A DNA stretch of 64,000 nt, taken from positions 186,001 through 250,000 of the forward strand of contig NZ_FOUO01000002.1 of NCBI RefSeq assembly GCF_900114895.1, written 5' to 3'. Shown piece after piece: positions 1 to 12,055 of this stretch. A program made the position numbers and the translations under genes. Below the pieces are notes generated by a model that was not told where the DNA came from, made no database searches, and worked only from the letters and a program-made list of their open reading frames with translations. The DNA is from Ectothiorhodospira mobilis. Its GTDB lineage: Bacteria; Pseudomonadota; Gammaproteobacteria; Ectothiorhodospirales; Ectothiorhodospiraceae. Each line of letters begins with the position of its first letter. The first letter of the stretch is position 1.

Positions 1-15
1 GCAAGGGCCCCGATC

Positions 16-2820
16 ATGACCGGCGTCGATCCCCCCGCCGTTGCAGAGAATACCCCTGCCACGCCTCGACCCAGGACACTGATCCGCACCCTGGTGCTGG
101 CCCTGGGCGGGGCCATGACGGTCTTCACCCTGCTGGCGGTGCTGCTGGCGGTCCAGGGGGCGCGGGAGACCACGCTGCAGGAACTGCAGCGCGGCTTTGA
201 TCGCAGCGCCGCCCTGGCCGCCCTGGTGCTGGACCAGGAGATCCAGGCGGCGGAGCGGGCCGTGGGGGAACTGGCGCGGCTGCCGGCCCTGGAACAGGCA
301 GTGCGGGGGGATCGCCCGCAGCAGGCGGCGAAGGTGCTCAACCAGCCCCAGGCCGGGGCGGTGGCGCGGCGGTTCGATGCCGTGGTCCTCACCCGGGATG
401 CCGTTACCCCCTGGGCCGCCGGGGGGGTGGCCCTGGGGCACCGGGGGGATCTGCAGGCATGGCTCGCCCGCCGCGCCGCCACACCCTACCTTTCCAATAC
501 CCGTCTGGTGATCCATCCCGGGGACGCCAATCGGGCCCCGTCGCTGGTGCTTGTGGTGCGGCGGGGGGTGCGCGATCCCGCCACCGGACGCGCCGTGGCC
601 CATCTGGCCGGGGCGGTGATCTTGTCGGATAAACTCTCCCTGTTCAACGCCATCCGCCACCACGCCCGCCTGGAGGGGGTGGGCCTCACCCTGGGGGACC
701 GCCTCTTCACGATCCCGGATCCCCAGGGCCAGGGATTGGCGCAACTGGAGTGGCCACCATCGGGGCAGTACACGGCCGTTCCTTCCCCGGAGGGTCGGCA
801 TGTGGCCTGGCGTCCTTTGGGTCTTTCCCATCTGCAGGCCCCGGCGGGTGTGCTCATGAGCGTGCGGGACCATGGTGGCGAGGCCGGGGTGCTGGTGCGC
901 ACGGTTCTTCTCATCGCCGCCCTGATGCTGGTGATCATGCTGGCGCTGCTGGCCTTCCTCACCCACTACATCGGGCTCCCGCTGCGTACGCTGGCGGAAC
1001 AGGCCCGTCAGTCCCATGTGGGCCCCTTCCAGCCCCTGCGGCTGCCGCAACGGCATCGGGCGGACGAACTGGTGGGGCTGGTCACTGCCTTCAATGACCT
1101 GATCCATCGCATCGGCACCCATCAGGCCGAACTGGACCGCATCGCCCACTACGACGCCCTCACCGGGGTGCCCAACCGGCGCCTGCTGGTGGCGCGCCTG
1201 GAGCGGGCCGTGACCGCCGCCCGCCGTCACGGCAATCCGCTGGCGGTGTGTTATCTGGACCTGGATGGCTTCAAGTCCATCAACGATCGCCACGGCCATG
1301 CCATGGGGGACCGGTTGCTGCTGGAGATCACCGCACGGCTCAAGGACCTGCTGCGGGCGGGGGATACCCTGGGCCGCCTGGGCGGGGATGAGTTCGTCAT
1401 CCTGTGCAACCGCATCGGGTCGCCGGATCGGGCCGACGCTGCCCTGCGCCGGGTGCTGGAGGCGGCCAGCGCGCCGGTGTGGCTGGACGGCCTGCGCCTG
1501 CAGGTCTCTGCCAGCATCGGTGTGACCTTCTGCCCGCCGGACGAGGGGGACCCCGACCATCTGCTGCGCCATGCCGATCAGGCCATGTATCAGGCCAAGG
1601 AGGCCGGGCGCAACCGCTATCACCGCTTCGATCCCGAGCGTCATCGCGAGGTCCGGGACCTGCAACACCAGGCCGAACGGGTGCGGTCGGCCCTGCGGGA
1701 GGATGAGCTGACCATCCACTATCAGCCCAAGGTGGACCTGCGCACGGGGGAAGTGTTGGGGGCGGAGGCCCTGGTGCGTTGGGACGAGCCCGGGTGCGGG
1801 TTGCGGGGGCCGGATCATTTCCTGCCCGCCTTCCGCGCCGCGGGCCTGGAGGGGGACCTGGACGAGTGGGTGCTGGAACAGGTGTTCAGGCAGATGGAAT
1901 CCTGGCGGCGGGCGGGCTTTCATTGTCCCGTGGGCGTCAATGTCAGCGGTGAATTCCTCCTGGGGCCGCGCTTCGAGCCCGCCTGGCGCCGGGGTCTGGA
2001 GGCCCATCCTGCGGTCTCCCCCGAGGATCTGCAGTTCGAGATCCTGGAAACCACCACCCTGGCGGACCTGCCCCAGGCCAGCGAGGTGATCTCCCGCTGC
2101 CTCCATCATGGCGCCCAGTTCGCCCTGGATGATTTCGGTACCGGCTATGCCTCCCTCAGCTATCTGCGTACCCTGCCGGTGGCCACCCTCAAGATCGACC
2201 GCAGCTTCGTCCTGGACATGTTGCAGGATCCCAATGACCTGGACATGGTGGAGAGCATCGTGCGTCTGGGGCGCACCTTCAACAAGCAGGTGGTGGCGGA
2301 GGGGGTGGAGACCCTGGATCATGCGGCGCTGCTGCTGCGTCTGGGATGTGTCCAGGCCCAGGGCTATGCCTTCACTGCGGCACTGCCCCCGGAGGCGTTG
2401 CCGCCCTGGGTGGAACAATGGCGCCGGGGGAGGACCTGGGAGGGGCTGGCCCACCGGCTCCCGCAGGAGGGGGACCCCACCCTGGGACTGGCGGCCCGCT
2501 GCCACGCCCGCTGGTCGGGGGAACTGATGCGCGTCCTCGCCGAGGGGGGCAGGGCCTCCCCCGAGGCGGATGCCGCCCTGAAGCGCTTCGAACGCTGGTA
2601 TTTCGGCAGCGGCACCAACCGCTATAGCGAGCATCCCGGCTTCGAGGAACTGGGCCGGGCCCATCGGCGGATGCGTACCCAGGCGCAGATGCTGCGCAAG
2701 CTGCGCCGCCGCGGCTGGTTGGATGCCCTGCAGCGCCATCTGCCGGAACTGCAGGCCGCCCGGACCCAGGCGGATACGGCCTTTAAGCGCCTGATGAGCG
2801 CCTGCGCCCGCGGGGGCTAG
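16..2820 (+). CDS. Membrane GGDEF-EAL cyclic-di-GMP protein with C-terminal CZB-like domain
   Basis: A 934-residue inner-membrane protein expected to make and/or degrade cyclic-di-GMP. One membrane helix lies at about residues 24-46 and a second at about 293-317. The 250 residues between them form a periplasmic sensor, probably Cache-like. A HAMP linker follows, then a GGDEF domain with an intact GGDEF motif (456-460) and an RxxD inhibitory site five residues before it, then an EAL domain with intact EAL (584-586) and DDFGTG (from D705). Both catalytic signatures look usable, so the net activity cannot be told from sequence. The last ~115 residues resemble a chemoreceptor zinc-binding (CZB) domain (CHARW, RWYFG, RAHRRM), but the usual Cys and one His are replaced. 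The start at 16 is the only one seen; upstream context is missing. Confidence 0.9.
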   Translation: MTGVDPPAVAENTPATPRPRTLIRTLVLALGGAMTVFTLLAVLLAVQGARETTLQELQRGFDRSAALAALVLDQEIQAAERAVGELARLPALEQAVRGDRPQQAAKVLNQPQAGAVARRFDAVVLTRDAVTPWAAGGVALGHRGDLQAWLARRAATPYLSNTRLVIHPGDANRAPSLVLVVRRGVRDPATGRAVAHLAGAVILSDKLSLFNAIRHHARLEGVGLTLGDRLFTIPDPQGQGLAQLEWPPSGQYTAVPSPEGRHVAWRPLGLSHLQAPAGVLMSVRDHGGEAGVLVRTVLLIAALMLVIMLALLAFLTHYIGLPLRTLAEQARQSHVGPFQPLRLPQRHRADELVGLVTAFNDLIHRIGTHQAELDRIAHYDALTGVPNRRLLVARLERAVTAARRHGNPLAVCYLDLDGFKSINDRHGHAMGDRLLLEITARLKDLLRAGDTLGRLGGDEFVILCNRIGSPDRADAALRRVLEAASAPVWLDGLRLQVSASIGVTFCPPDEGDPDHLLRHADQAMYQAKEAGRNRYHRFDPERHREVRDLQHQAERVRSALREDELTIHYQPKVDLRTGEVLGAEALVRWDEPGCGLRGPDHFLPAFRAAGLEGDLDEWVLEQVFRQMESWRRAGFHCPVGVNVSGEFLLGPRFEPAWRRGLEAHPAVSPEDLQFEILETTTLADLPQASEVISRCLHHGAQFALDDFGTGYASLSYLRTLPVATLKIDRSFVLDMLQDPNDLDMVESIVRLGRTFNKQVVAEGVETLDHAALLLRLGCVQAQGYAFTAALPPEALPPWVEQWRRGRTWEGLAHRLPQEGDPTLGLAARCHARWSGELMRVLAEGGRASPEADAALKRFERWYFGSGTNRYSEHPGFEELGRAHRRMRTQAQMLRKLRRRGWLDALQRHLPELQAARTQADTAFKRLMSACARGG

Positions 2821-2884
2821 GGTGCACCAGGGGTCGCATGAGAACCGGCCGGATCCGGGTATGGGGCCAAGACCCTAAGGGACC

Positions 2885-2911
2885 TCAAGAATCGGTGGCG
2901 GCGGCCGATTC
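2885..2911 (+). promoter_or_regulatory. FliA (sigma-28)-like promoter of the chemoreceptor gene
   Basis: The -35-like element TCAAGAAT (2885-2892) and the -10-like element GCCGATTC (2904-2911) are separated by 11 bases, matching the flagellar sigma factor pattern (TAAAGTTT or TCAAG..., then GCCGATAA). It lies 54 bases before the chosen chemoreceptor start. The same TCAAG-N16-CGAT spacing recurs upstream of cheY. An imperfect hairpin (GAATCGG/CCGATTC, 2889-2911) overlaps it, so a weak terminator for the preceding gene is the alternative reading. Confidence 0.6.
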
Positions 2912-2964
2912 CTTTGAGCAAAGCCAAGGTGCCGCAGTCCATTCGCCTGCAAGGAGAGGAACCA

Positions 2965-5352
2965 TTGTTTAAGAACATCAGCGTCAAGGCGCGCCTGATC
3001 TTTGTCATCGCGCTGTTGTCCATCCTCCTGGTGATCATCGGGGCCATGGGGCTGACCGGCATGCAGGGGGCCAACGAGGGGCTCCGCACGGTCTATCAGG
3101 ACCGCCTCATCCCCTCCCAGCAGATCGCCGATATCAATAACCTCATGCAGGCCAACATCATCGAGCTCAACCTGGCGGCGATGCACGATCCGCGCCTGGA
3201 AGAGAGCCGCCTGCACGATCACCCCATCACCCTGCACACCGACGAGATTCGCCGTAACATTGCCCGCATCAGCGAGATCTGGTCCGCCTACATGGACACC
3301 TATCTCACCCCCGAGGAGCGGCGCCTGGCGGAGCGTTTTACAGAGTTGCGGGCGCAGTTCGTGCGCGAGGGGCTGGTGGCCACCAGCAACCTCTATGAGG
3401 CAGGGGAGTTCGCCGAGGCCAACATGCGCATGGTGGAGGTGACCAACCCCGCCTATGACGCCGCCGTGGAGGTGGTGCGCGAACTGCTGGATCTCCAGCA
3501 GGAAGTGGGCAGGAGTGAGTTCCAGCAGGCCGTGGAGGCCTACAATGGCACCCGTAACCTGACCGTCATCCTCATCGCCGCCGGTGTGCTCATCGCCACT
3601 GTCATCGGCTTTCTGCTCATCCGGGCCATCGTCGGGCCCCTGAACCGGGCAGTGGGTTATTTCAACCGCATCGCCGAGGGCAAGCTGGACAACGAGATCC
3701 AGGTCACCCGTCACGACGAGATCGGCAAGGTCCTCTCCAACCTGGCGGACATGCAGTCCAAGTTGAACGCGGATATCACCGAGACCCGGCGTGTCGCGGC
3801 GGAGAACCTGCGCATCCGCTTCGCCCTGGACAATGTCTCCTCCAGCGTCCTGGTGGCGGATCCCGAGACCCGGATCATCTACACCAACCAGGCCCTGACC
3901 ACCATGTTCCGGCGCGCCGGCGACGGCATCCGCAGGGAACTGCCCGGGTTCCAGGGGGACCGTCTGGAAGGTTCCCGCATCGATGTCTTCCAGGACAAGC
4001 TGGGGGAGGCACGCCAGCGCATGGAGAACAGCCGTTCCGGCTATCAGGGGGAGATCGTCATCGGCGGTCACACCTTCCGCCTCATCGCCAACCCCATCGT
4101 CAATCAGGAAGGGGAACACCTGGGTACGGTGATGGAATGGAACGACCGTACCGCCGAGGTGCAGGTGGAACGCCAGGTCACCGCCCTGGTGGAGGGCGCG
4201 GTGAAGGGGGACTTCACGCGGCGGGTGGCCACCGAGGAGCTGGACGGCTTCTTCAAGCGCCTGGGAGAAGGGGTGAACACCCTCATGGAGAAGACGGCCA
4301 CGGGCCTTGGCGAGGTGGCCAACGTGCTCAACGCCGTGGCCGAGGGGGACCTGACCCAGCGGGTGACCGGGGAGTACGAAGGCACCTTCGGCGAGCTCAA
4401 GCGGGACACCAACAACACCGCCGAGCGGCTCAAGGAGCTCATCGGCCAGATCCAGGAGTCGGTGGACGCCATCAACACGGCGGCCAAGGAGATCGCCTCG
4501 GGGAACACGGACCTGTCCCAGCGCACGGAGGAGCAGGCCTCCAGCCTGGAGGAGACGGCCTCCAGCATGGAGGAGCTCACCTCCACGGTGAAGCAGAACG
4601 CCGACAACGCCCGCCAGGCCAATCAACTCTCTGATACCGCACAGGAAGTGGCTTCCCAGGGGGGCGCCAAGGCCAAGGAGGCCATGGAGGCCATGAAGGC
4701 CATCACCGAGAGTTCCGAGAAGATCAGCGACATCATCACCGTGATCGACGGCATTGCCTTCCAGACCAACATCCTGGCCCTGAACGCGGCGGTGGAGGCG
4801 GCCCGTGCCGGGGAACAGGGCCGCGGGTTTGCCGTGGTGGCCGGGGAGGTGCGCAACCTGGCGCAGCGCTCCGCCTCTGCGGCCAAGGAGATCAAGACCC
4901 TGATCAACGAGAGCTCCGAGACCATCGAATCCGGCAGCCAGCAGGTCATGGAGGCCGGGGGCAAGATGGAGGAGATCGTGGATCAGGTGAAGCGGGTGTC
5001 GGATCTCATCGCCGAGATCGCGGCGGCGTCGGACGAGCAGAGCTCCGGCATCGAGCAGGTGAACTCGGCGGTGACGCAGATGGACGAGGTGACGCAGCAG
5101 AACGCCTCACTGGTGGAGGAGGCGGCGGCCGCGGCCGAATCCCTGGAGGAGCAATCCCAGGGATTGGCCCGCGCGGTGAGCGTCTTCCGCGTGGATGATG
5201 CCGGCCGTCAGCCGGGGCTGCCGGCCCCCAGCGGTGGCCAGCGTGCCACCCCACGCGGTCGTGCCGCGCCCGCACGGGGGAGCGAGCATCCGGGCCGGTC
5301 CGGCGCCAAGGCCCTGGAAGCCCCCGAGGACGGGGAATGGGAGAGTTTCTGA
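2965..5352 (+). CDS. Methyl-accepting chemotaxis protein with PAS domain and CheR-tether tail
   Basis: A transmembrane chemoreceptor of about 795 residues. TTG at 2965 is preferred because AAGGAG (2951-2956) sits 8 bases ahead and gives the typical receptor start MFKNIS; a TTG at 2914 would add 17 unusual residues. Helices at about 9-31 and 199-220 flank a periplasmic ligand domain. HAMP, a cytoplasmic PAS domain (about 287-390), further HAMP-like sequence and the signalling hairpin ([18 protein letters not shown], from about 597) follow. The C-terminus ends in EWESF, an xWxxF pentapeptide of the kind that tethers CheR/CheB. The cytoplasmic half is nearly identical in DNA to the receptor gene at 51817. 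It has its own promoter and a strong terminator, so it is probably monocistronic. Confidence 0.93.
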   Translation: MFKNISVKARLIFVIALLSILLVIIGAMGLTGMQGANEGLRTVYQDRLIPSQQIADINNLMQANIIELNLAAMHDPRLEESRLHDHPITLHTDEIRRNIARISEIWSAYMDTYLTPEERRLAERFTELRAQFVREGLVATSNLYEAGEFAEANMRMVEVTNPAYDAAVEVVRELLDLQQEVGRSEFQQAVEAYNGTRNLTVILIAAGVLIATVIGFLLIRAIVGPLNRAVGYFNRIAEGKLDNEIQVTRHDEIGKVLSNLADMQSKLNADITETRRVAAENLRIRFALDNVSSSVLVADPETRIIYTNQALTTMFRRAGDGIRRELPGFQGDRLEGSRIDVFQDKLGEARQRMENSRSGYQGEIVIGGHTFRLIANPIVNQEGEHLGTVMEWNDRTAEVQVERQVTALVEGAVKGDFTRRVATEELDGFFKRLGEGVNTLMEKTATGLGEVANVLNAVAEGDLTQRVTGEYEGTFGELKRDTNNTAERLKELIGQIQESVDAINTAAKEIASGNTDLSQRTEEQASSLEETASSMEELTSTVKQNADNARQANQLSDTAQEVASQGGAKAKEAMEAMKAITESSEKISDIITVIDGIAFQTNILALNAAVEAARAGEQGRGFAVVAGEVRNLAQRSASAAKEIKTLINESSETIESGSQQVMEAGGKMEEIVDQVKRVSDLIAEIAAASDEQSSGIEQVNSAVTQMDEVTQQNASLVEEAAAAAESLEEQSQGLARAVSVFRVDDAGRQPGLPAPSGGQRATPRGRAAPARGSEHPGRSGAKALEAPEDGEWESF

Positions 5353-5427
5353 TCCCCCCAGGGGGCGGCAGATGAGCGGCGGCGGATCCCGGTAAGGCGA
5401 TCCCCCCCCGGAACCCCGACACGCCTG

Positions 5428-5460
5428 CGGATGTCCCAAACCGGGGACATCCGTTTTGTT
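5428..5460 (+). terminator. Rho-independent terminator after the chemoreceptor gene
   Basis: A perfect 10-base-pair stem (CGGATGTCCC, 5428-5437, with GGGACATCCG, 5444-5453) and a 6-base loop are followed directly by TTTTGTT. It lies 75 bases after the receptor stop codon and is the clearest intrinsic terminator in the window. Confidence 0.92.
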
Positions 5461-5503
5461 CGGATCCAGAGCCGGTACCGCCCAGAGGATGGTGCCATGG
5501 CCG

Positions 5504-5662
5504 ATCCCCGTGGTGGCCCTGACCGCCCACGCCTCCCGGGGGGATCTGAAGCGCATGCGCGCCGCGGGGTTCACCGACCACCTGGGCAAGCCCCTGGAGG
5601 TGGACCGTTTCCTGCAGCGTCTGGACCGCTGGCTGCAGGGGGACGGTTCGCAGGGGTTCTGA
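5504..5662 (+). pseudogene. Remnant of a response-regulator receiver domain
   Basis: This frame reads IPVVALTAHA, then a DLKRMRAAGF segment and HLGKPLEVDRF, ending at a TGA at 5660. That is the last third of a receiver domain (strand 4 to helix 5), including the conserved Ala and the Lys-Pro pair, like the C-terminal receivers of hybrid kinases. Nothing upstream supplies the phospho-acceptor Asp or the first half of the fold, and the strong terminator at 5428 lies just before it. It is therefore best read as the decayed end of a lost hybrid kinase or response regulator. The rest of the 326-base gap between the receptor and mobB holds only this remnant and the terminator. Confidence 0.75.
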
Positions 5663-5678
5663 CCCCCCCCCGTTCAAT

Positions 5679-6236
5679 TCACCCTTCCAGCCAGTCCAGG
5701 ATAAAGCGGGCGATGGCCGGCGGCGCGTTCAGGTCCAGCAACGGCAGGGGGATCTCCAGGGATGCGGGGGCATCGCTGGCCACGGCGAGGATGTCGGGAT
5801 CCCCGGGATGCAGCAGGGGGCGGCCCAGGGCGGCGCGGTGGAGTTCGATCTTGGGCAGCCGGGGTGCTTCCCGGAAGCCCTCCACCAGCACCAGGTCCGT
5901 GCGGCCGGGGTCCAGATGGCGCAGCAGTTCCTCCAGTTGCGGCTCCCGGGGTTCGGGGGATTCCACCATGAGGGCCATGCGGTGGCGGGAGGCCACCAGT
6001 ACCTGCTCCGCCCCGGCCTCGCGCAGGACGTGGCTGTCCTTGCCGGGGTGGTCCACGTCGAAGCGGTGATGGGCGTGTTTGATCAGGGCGGGGCGCAGGC
6101 CCTGGGCCCGCAGCAGGGGGATCAGGGCCGCCAGCAGGGTGGTCTTTCCGGTGCCGCTCCAGGCGGCCAGGCCCAGGATGGGGATGGGGTTGTCGGGGCG
6201 ATGGGGAGACGGGTCAGCGGCATGCATGGCGGTCAC
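5679..6236 (-). CDS. mobB: Molybdopterin-guanine dinucleotide biosynthesis adaptor MobB
   Basis: A 185-residue GTP-binding accessory protein for attachment of GMP to molybdopterin, where it assists MobA. A P-loop (SGTGKTT) follows the first strand near residue 27. Family features include ALIKHAHHRFDVDHPGKDS and the acidic LVLVEGFRE strand with downstream KIELHR. Length is normal for the family. The start at 6236 is followed by an in-frame Met three codons later, so it is uncertain by a few residues. No mobA or molybdoenzyme is visible. The next gene upstream on the same strand ends 27 bases away. Confidence 0.93.
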   Translation of the reverse strand: MTAMHAADPSPHRPDNPIPILGLAAWSGTGKTTLLAALIPLLRAQGLRPALIKHAHHRFDVDHPGKDSHVLREAGAEQVLVASRHRMALMVESPEPREPQLEELLRHLDPGRTDLVLVEGFREAPRLPKIELHRAALGRPLLHPGDPDILAVASDAPASLEIPLPLLDLNAPPAIARFILDWLEG

Positions 6237-6263
6237 GGGTCCTTTGCGGTCGATGCCCCTGCC

Positions 6264-7532
6264 TCATGGGGAAGCGGATCCGGGGGCGCGTCCGCCCCGG
6301 GCGGCGGCGATCTCCTCCGCCGCCCGACGGCCCGTGTGCAGGGCCCACTGGATGGAGGGGGCGGTGGGGTATTCGCCGCAGACCCACAGGTCCTCTCCCC
6401 GGCGCAGCTCCGCGGCCCCGGGGTAGGGCACCGGGGGGTGCTGTGCCGGCAGGGCCTCGGGGATGCGGTAGCCCCGAATCAGCCGCCAGTCCCGGACCGA
6501 TTCGCCGAACCAGGCCGCCATCTCGGCGCGCACGCTCTCCTCCAGGGCCTCGGGCTCGGTCTCGGCACCGTGCAGGTTAACGCCGACCAGCTGGCGGCCG
6601 GCGGGGGCGTAGTGCTCCGACAGTTGCGCCGGGCAGACCACGTTGTTCACCCGCCCGCGGCCCTCGCCGTTGACCAGCAGGTACGGCCCCGACACCGGCG
6701 ACTCGGGGGCCTCGAAGTACAGGCAGGTGGTGCCGCGGGTGGGGAATGGTTCGGGATCCCCCAGCAGGCGCGCCGCCTCGGTCCCCGGGGTGGCCACCAC
6801 CACCGTGCCCGCTTCCAGTTGCTCCCCGGATTCCAGGATCAGACGCCGGCCTTCCAGCCGTTCCACCCGGGTGTTGAGGCGCAGGTCCCCGGCGGGCAGG
6901 CGGTCCGCCAACTGCCGCGGGATGGCCTCCATGCCCCGGGCCGGCAGGGCCGTGTCCCCCAGGGCGAAGGCGCGGAAGACGAACTCGAAGGCCCGGGAGG
7001 AGACATGGAGTTCGGGATCGAAAAAGACCCCGCTGAAAAAGGGCTTGAAGAAACGCTCGATGATGCGTGACGAGAACCCCATCTCCCGCAGGTGAGTGAT
7101 GGCATCCCGTTCATGGGCCGTATAGAGGGCTTGCAGATCCCCCCGCAGGCATTGGCGGCGCAGGCCCAACAGGCGCAGCTTATCCGTCCAATGCCCCACC
7201 GGCGAGAACATCATCTCCGCAAGACGACCGGGCCGGCGCCAGACATCGCTCACCCGGTGCATGCGGCCGCCGAAGCGCACCAGGGCCCCGGTCTCGAAGG
7301 GGCGCAGGTCCAGGGCGTCGTAATCCAGGAACCGCCGGGCCTCCGGGTACCAGGTCTGCAGCACCTGGAACCCCCGGTCCAGCAGGAAGCCGTCTCGCAC
7401 ATCGGTGCGCACGCGCCCGCCGGGCGCGTCGGCGGCCTCCAGGATCAGGGGCTCGCGGCCGTGTTCCCGCAGGGTCAGGGCGCAGGCCAGACCGGACAGG
7501 CCGCCGCCGATGATCACTACGTCTGCATGCAT
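6264..7532 (-). CDS. NAD(P)/FAD-dependent amine-oxidase-type oxidoreductase
   Basis: A 422-residue flavoprotein of the amine oxidase/phytoene desaturase/protoporphyrinogen oxidase superfamily. The N-terminus is a dinucleotide-binding fold (VIIGGGLSGL) followed by EAADAPGGRVRTD, the classic FAD-binding GGR motif. A C-terminal FAD segment (DLWVCGEYPTAPSIQWAL) closes the protein. The ATG at 7532 is chosen because it places the Rossmann strand immediately after the start and has GGAGCG 12 bases upstream; the open frame extends further without any recognisable domain. The substrate cannot be told from sequence. It is probably co-transcribed with mobB, without a known functional link. Confidence 0.88.
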   Translation of the reverse strand: MHADVVIIGGGLSGLACALTLREHGREPLILEAADAPGGRVRTDVRDGFLLDRGFQVLQTWYPEARRFLDYDALDLRPFETGALVRFGGRMHRVSDVWRRPGRLAEMMFSPVGHWTDKLRLLGLRRQCLRGDLQALYTAHERDAITHLREMGFSSRIIERFFKPFFSGVFFDPELHVSSRAFEFVFRAFALGDTALPARGMEAIPRQLADRLPAGDLRLNTRVERLEGRRLILESGEQLEAGTVVVATPGTEAARLLGDPEPFPTRGTTCLYFEAPESPVSGPYLLVNGEGRGRVNNVVCPAQLSEHYAPAGRQLVGVNLHGAETEPEALEESVRAEMAAWFGESVRDWRLIRGYRIPEALPAQHPPVPYPGAAELRRGEDLWVCGEYPTAPSIQWALHTGRRAAEEIAAARGGRAPGSASP

Positions 7533-7726
7533 TGTCCGCTCGCTCCATGGGATGATGGGGGTCCTATGATACCGATGAATCGCCACCGGGTGCTGCCCAT
7601 GACCCTGACACAGGCGCGGATCCTGTCCACCGCCAAGGCCCTGGTCCCGAAGAAGCGCGTCTTCATCTCCATTTGCCCCCAGCCATGGCCCCGGCCGGTC
7701 CGGTCCCTGGCGGTGGGAGCGGGGCG

Positions 7727-10969
<3,243 letters not shown>

Positions 10970-10979
10970 TCCCCCGGAT

Positions 10980-11939
10980 TCAATCCTCCGCTGCCATCAC
11001 CCGATTGCGCCCCGCGGCCTTGGCGCGGTAGAGGGCCCGATCCGCCGCCTGCAGCAGATCGGCCGGGCTGTGCAGCCCTTCCCGGGGCAGGCCGGATGCC
11101 AGGGTCGCGCAGCCCAGGCTGAGGGTGACCTGGCGGCGATCGCAGGCGGCATGGGGGATCTGCTGGGTCTCCACCCCTTGGCGTAGTCGTTCCGCCACCT
11201 CATAGCCCCCCGGGGCGTCGGTCTCCGGGAGCAGGGCGACGAATTCCTCGCCGCCGTAGCGGGCCAGCAGGTCCCCGGGGCGCTGCAGCTGGGCGTGCAG
11301 GGCCCGGGCCACGCGGCACAGTCCGTCGTCCCCGGCGCCATGGCCGTAGTGGTCGTTGTACTGCTTGAAATGGTCGATATCCATGAGGATCAGGGTCAGG
11401 TCATGTCCCTTCCGCAGGGCCCGCGCCCATGCCTCCGCCAAGCGTTCGTCGAACAGGCGGCGGTTGGCCACGTTGGTGAGGCTGTCGCGCATGGAGTATT
11501 GCTCCAGCAGGTCGCTCTTCACCTTCAGGCGCATGTGGTTGCGCACCCGGGCACGCACCACGGCGGGTCGGAAGGGCTTGGAGATGTAATCCACCGCCCC
11601 CAGGGTGAGGCCCCTTTCCTCATCCTCGGGATCGTTTCGGGCGGTGATGAACAGGACCGGGATGCCCACGGTACGGGGATGGGACTTCAGCCGCCGGCAG
11701 ACCTCGTATCCGTCGATACCCGGCATCTCCACGTCCAGCAGGATCAAATCCGGCGGGTCTTCCCCCTGGGCGATCTCCAGCGCCCTTTCCCCGCCCGTGG
11801 CCACGCGCACCCGGTAGTCGTCCTTGATGAGCCGGGCCAGGACCTGGATGCTGTCCGGCTGGTCGTCCACGATGAGCACGGTACGCTGGGCGAGGCTGTC
11901 GGGCATGGGGGTGGGTACTCGGCTTGGCATGGCCTGCAT
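10980..11939 (-). CDS. Receiver-GGDEF diguanylate cyclase
   Basis: A 319-residue response regulator that should make cyclic-di-GMP when phosphorylated. The receiver holds the acidic pair near its start (VDDQ), phospho-acceptor Asp69 (LLDVEMPG) and the Lys of SKPF. The cyclase has GGEEF (229-233) with an RPGD inhibitory site (220-223) exactly five residues upstream, so feedback inhibition is expected. ATG at 11939 is favoured because AAAGG lies about 7 bases upstream; ATG at 11966 would add nine residues. The stop is 10 bases from that of the convergent hybrid kinase, which ends in a phosphotransfer domain and could phosphorylate this receiver (inference). Confidence 0.93.
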   Translation of the reverse strand: MQAMPSRVPTPMPDSLAQRTVLIVDDQPDSIQVLARLIKDDYRVRVATGGERALEIAQGEDPPDLILLDVEMPGIDGYEVCRRLKSHPRTVGIPVLFITARNDPEDEERGLTLGAVDYISKPFRPAVVRARVRNHMRLKVKSDLLEQYSMRDSLTNVANRRLFDERLAEAWARALRKGHDLTLILMDIDHFKQYNDHYGHGAGDDGLCRVARALHAQLQRPGDLLARYGGEEFVALLPETDAPGGYEVAERLRQGVETQQIPHAACDRRQVTLSLGCATLASGLPREGLHSPADLLQAADRALYRAKAAGRNRVMAAED

Positions 11940-12055
11940 GGTGGGGCCTTTCGCTTCAGGATGCATTGATTTCCCAGGATTGTGCCCTCATCCGTCTGTC
12001 TCCCGCGATCGCCTTTGGCTATGATAGGCCAACAAACCAGAAAGGGGAGGCCACC

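Noticed and set aside
2889-2911. Terminator for the GGDEF-EAL gene
   Set aside because: The stem is only 7 bp with a 9-base loop and just three T after one C. The FliA-like promoter reading fits better, though both could be true.
5006-5677. Minus-strand frames across the receptor end and the receiver remnant
   Set aside because: Arg/Pro-rich translations without motifs, overlapping the terminator and the conserved receptor signalling domain.
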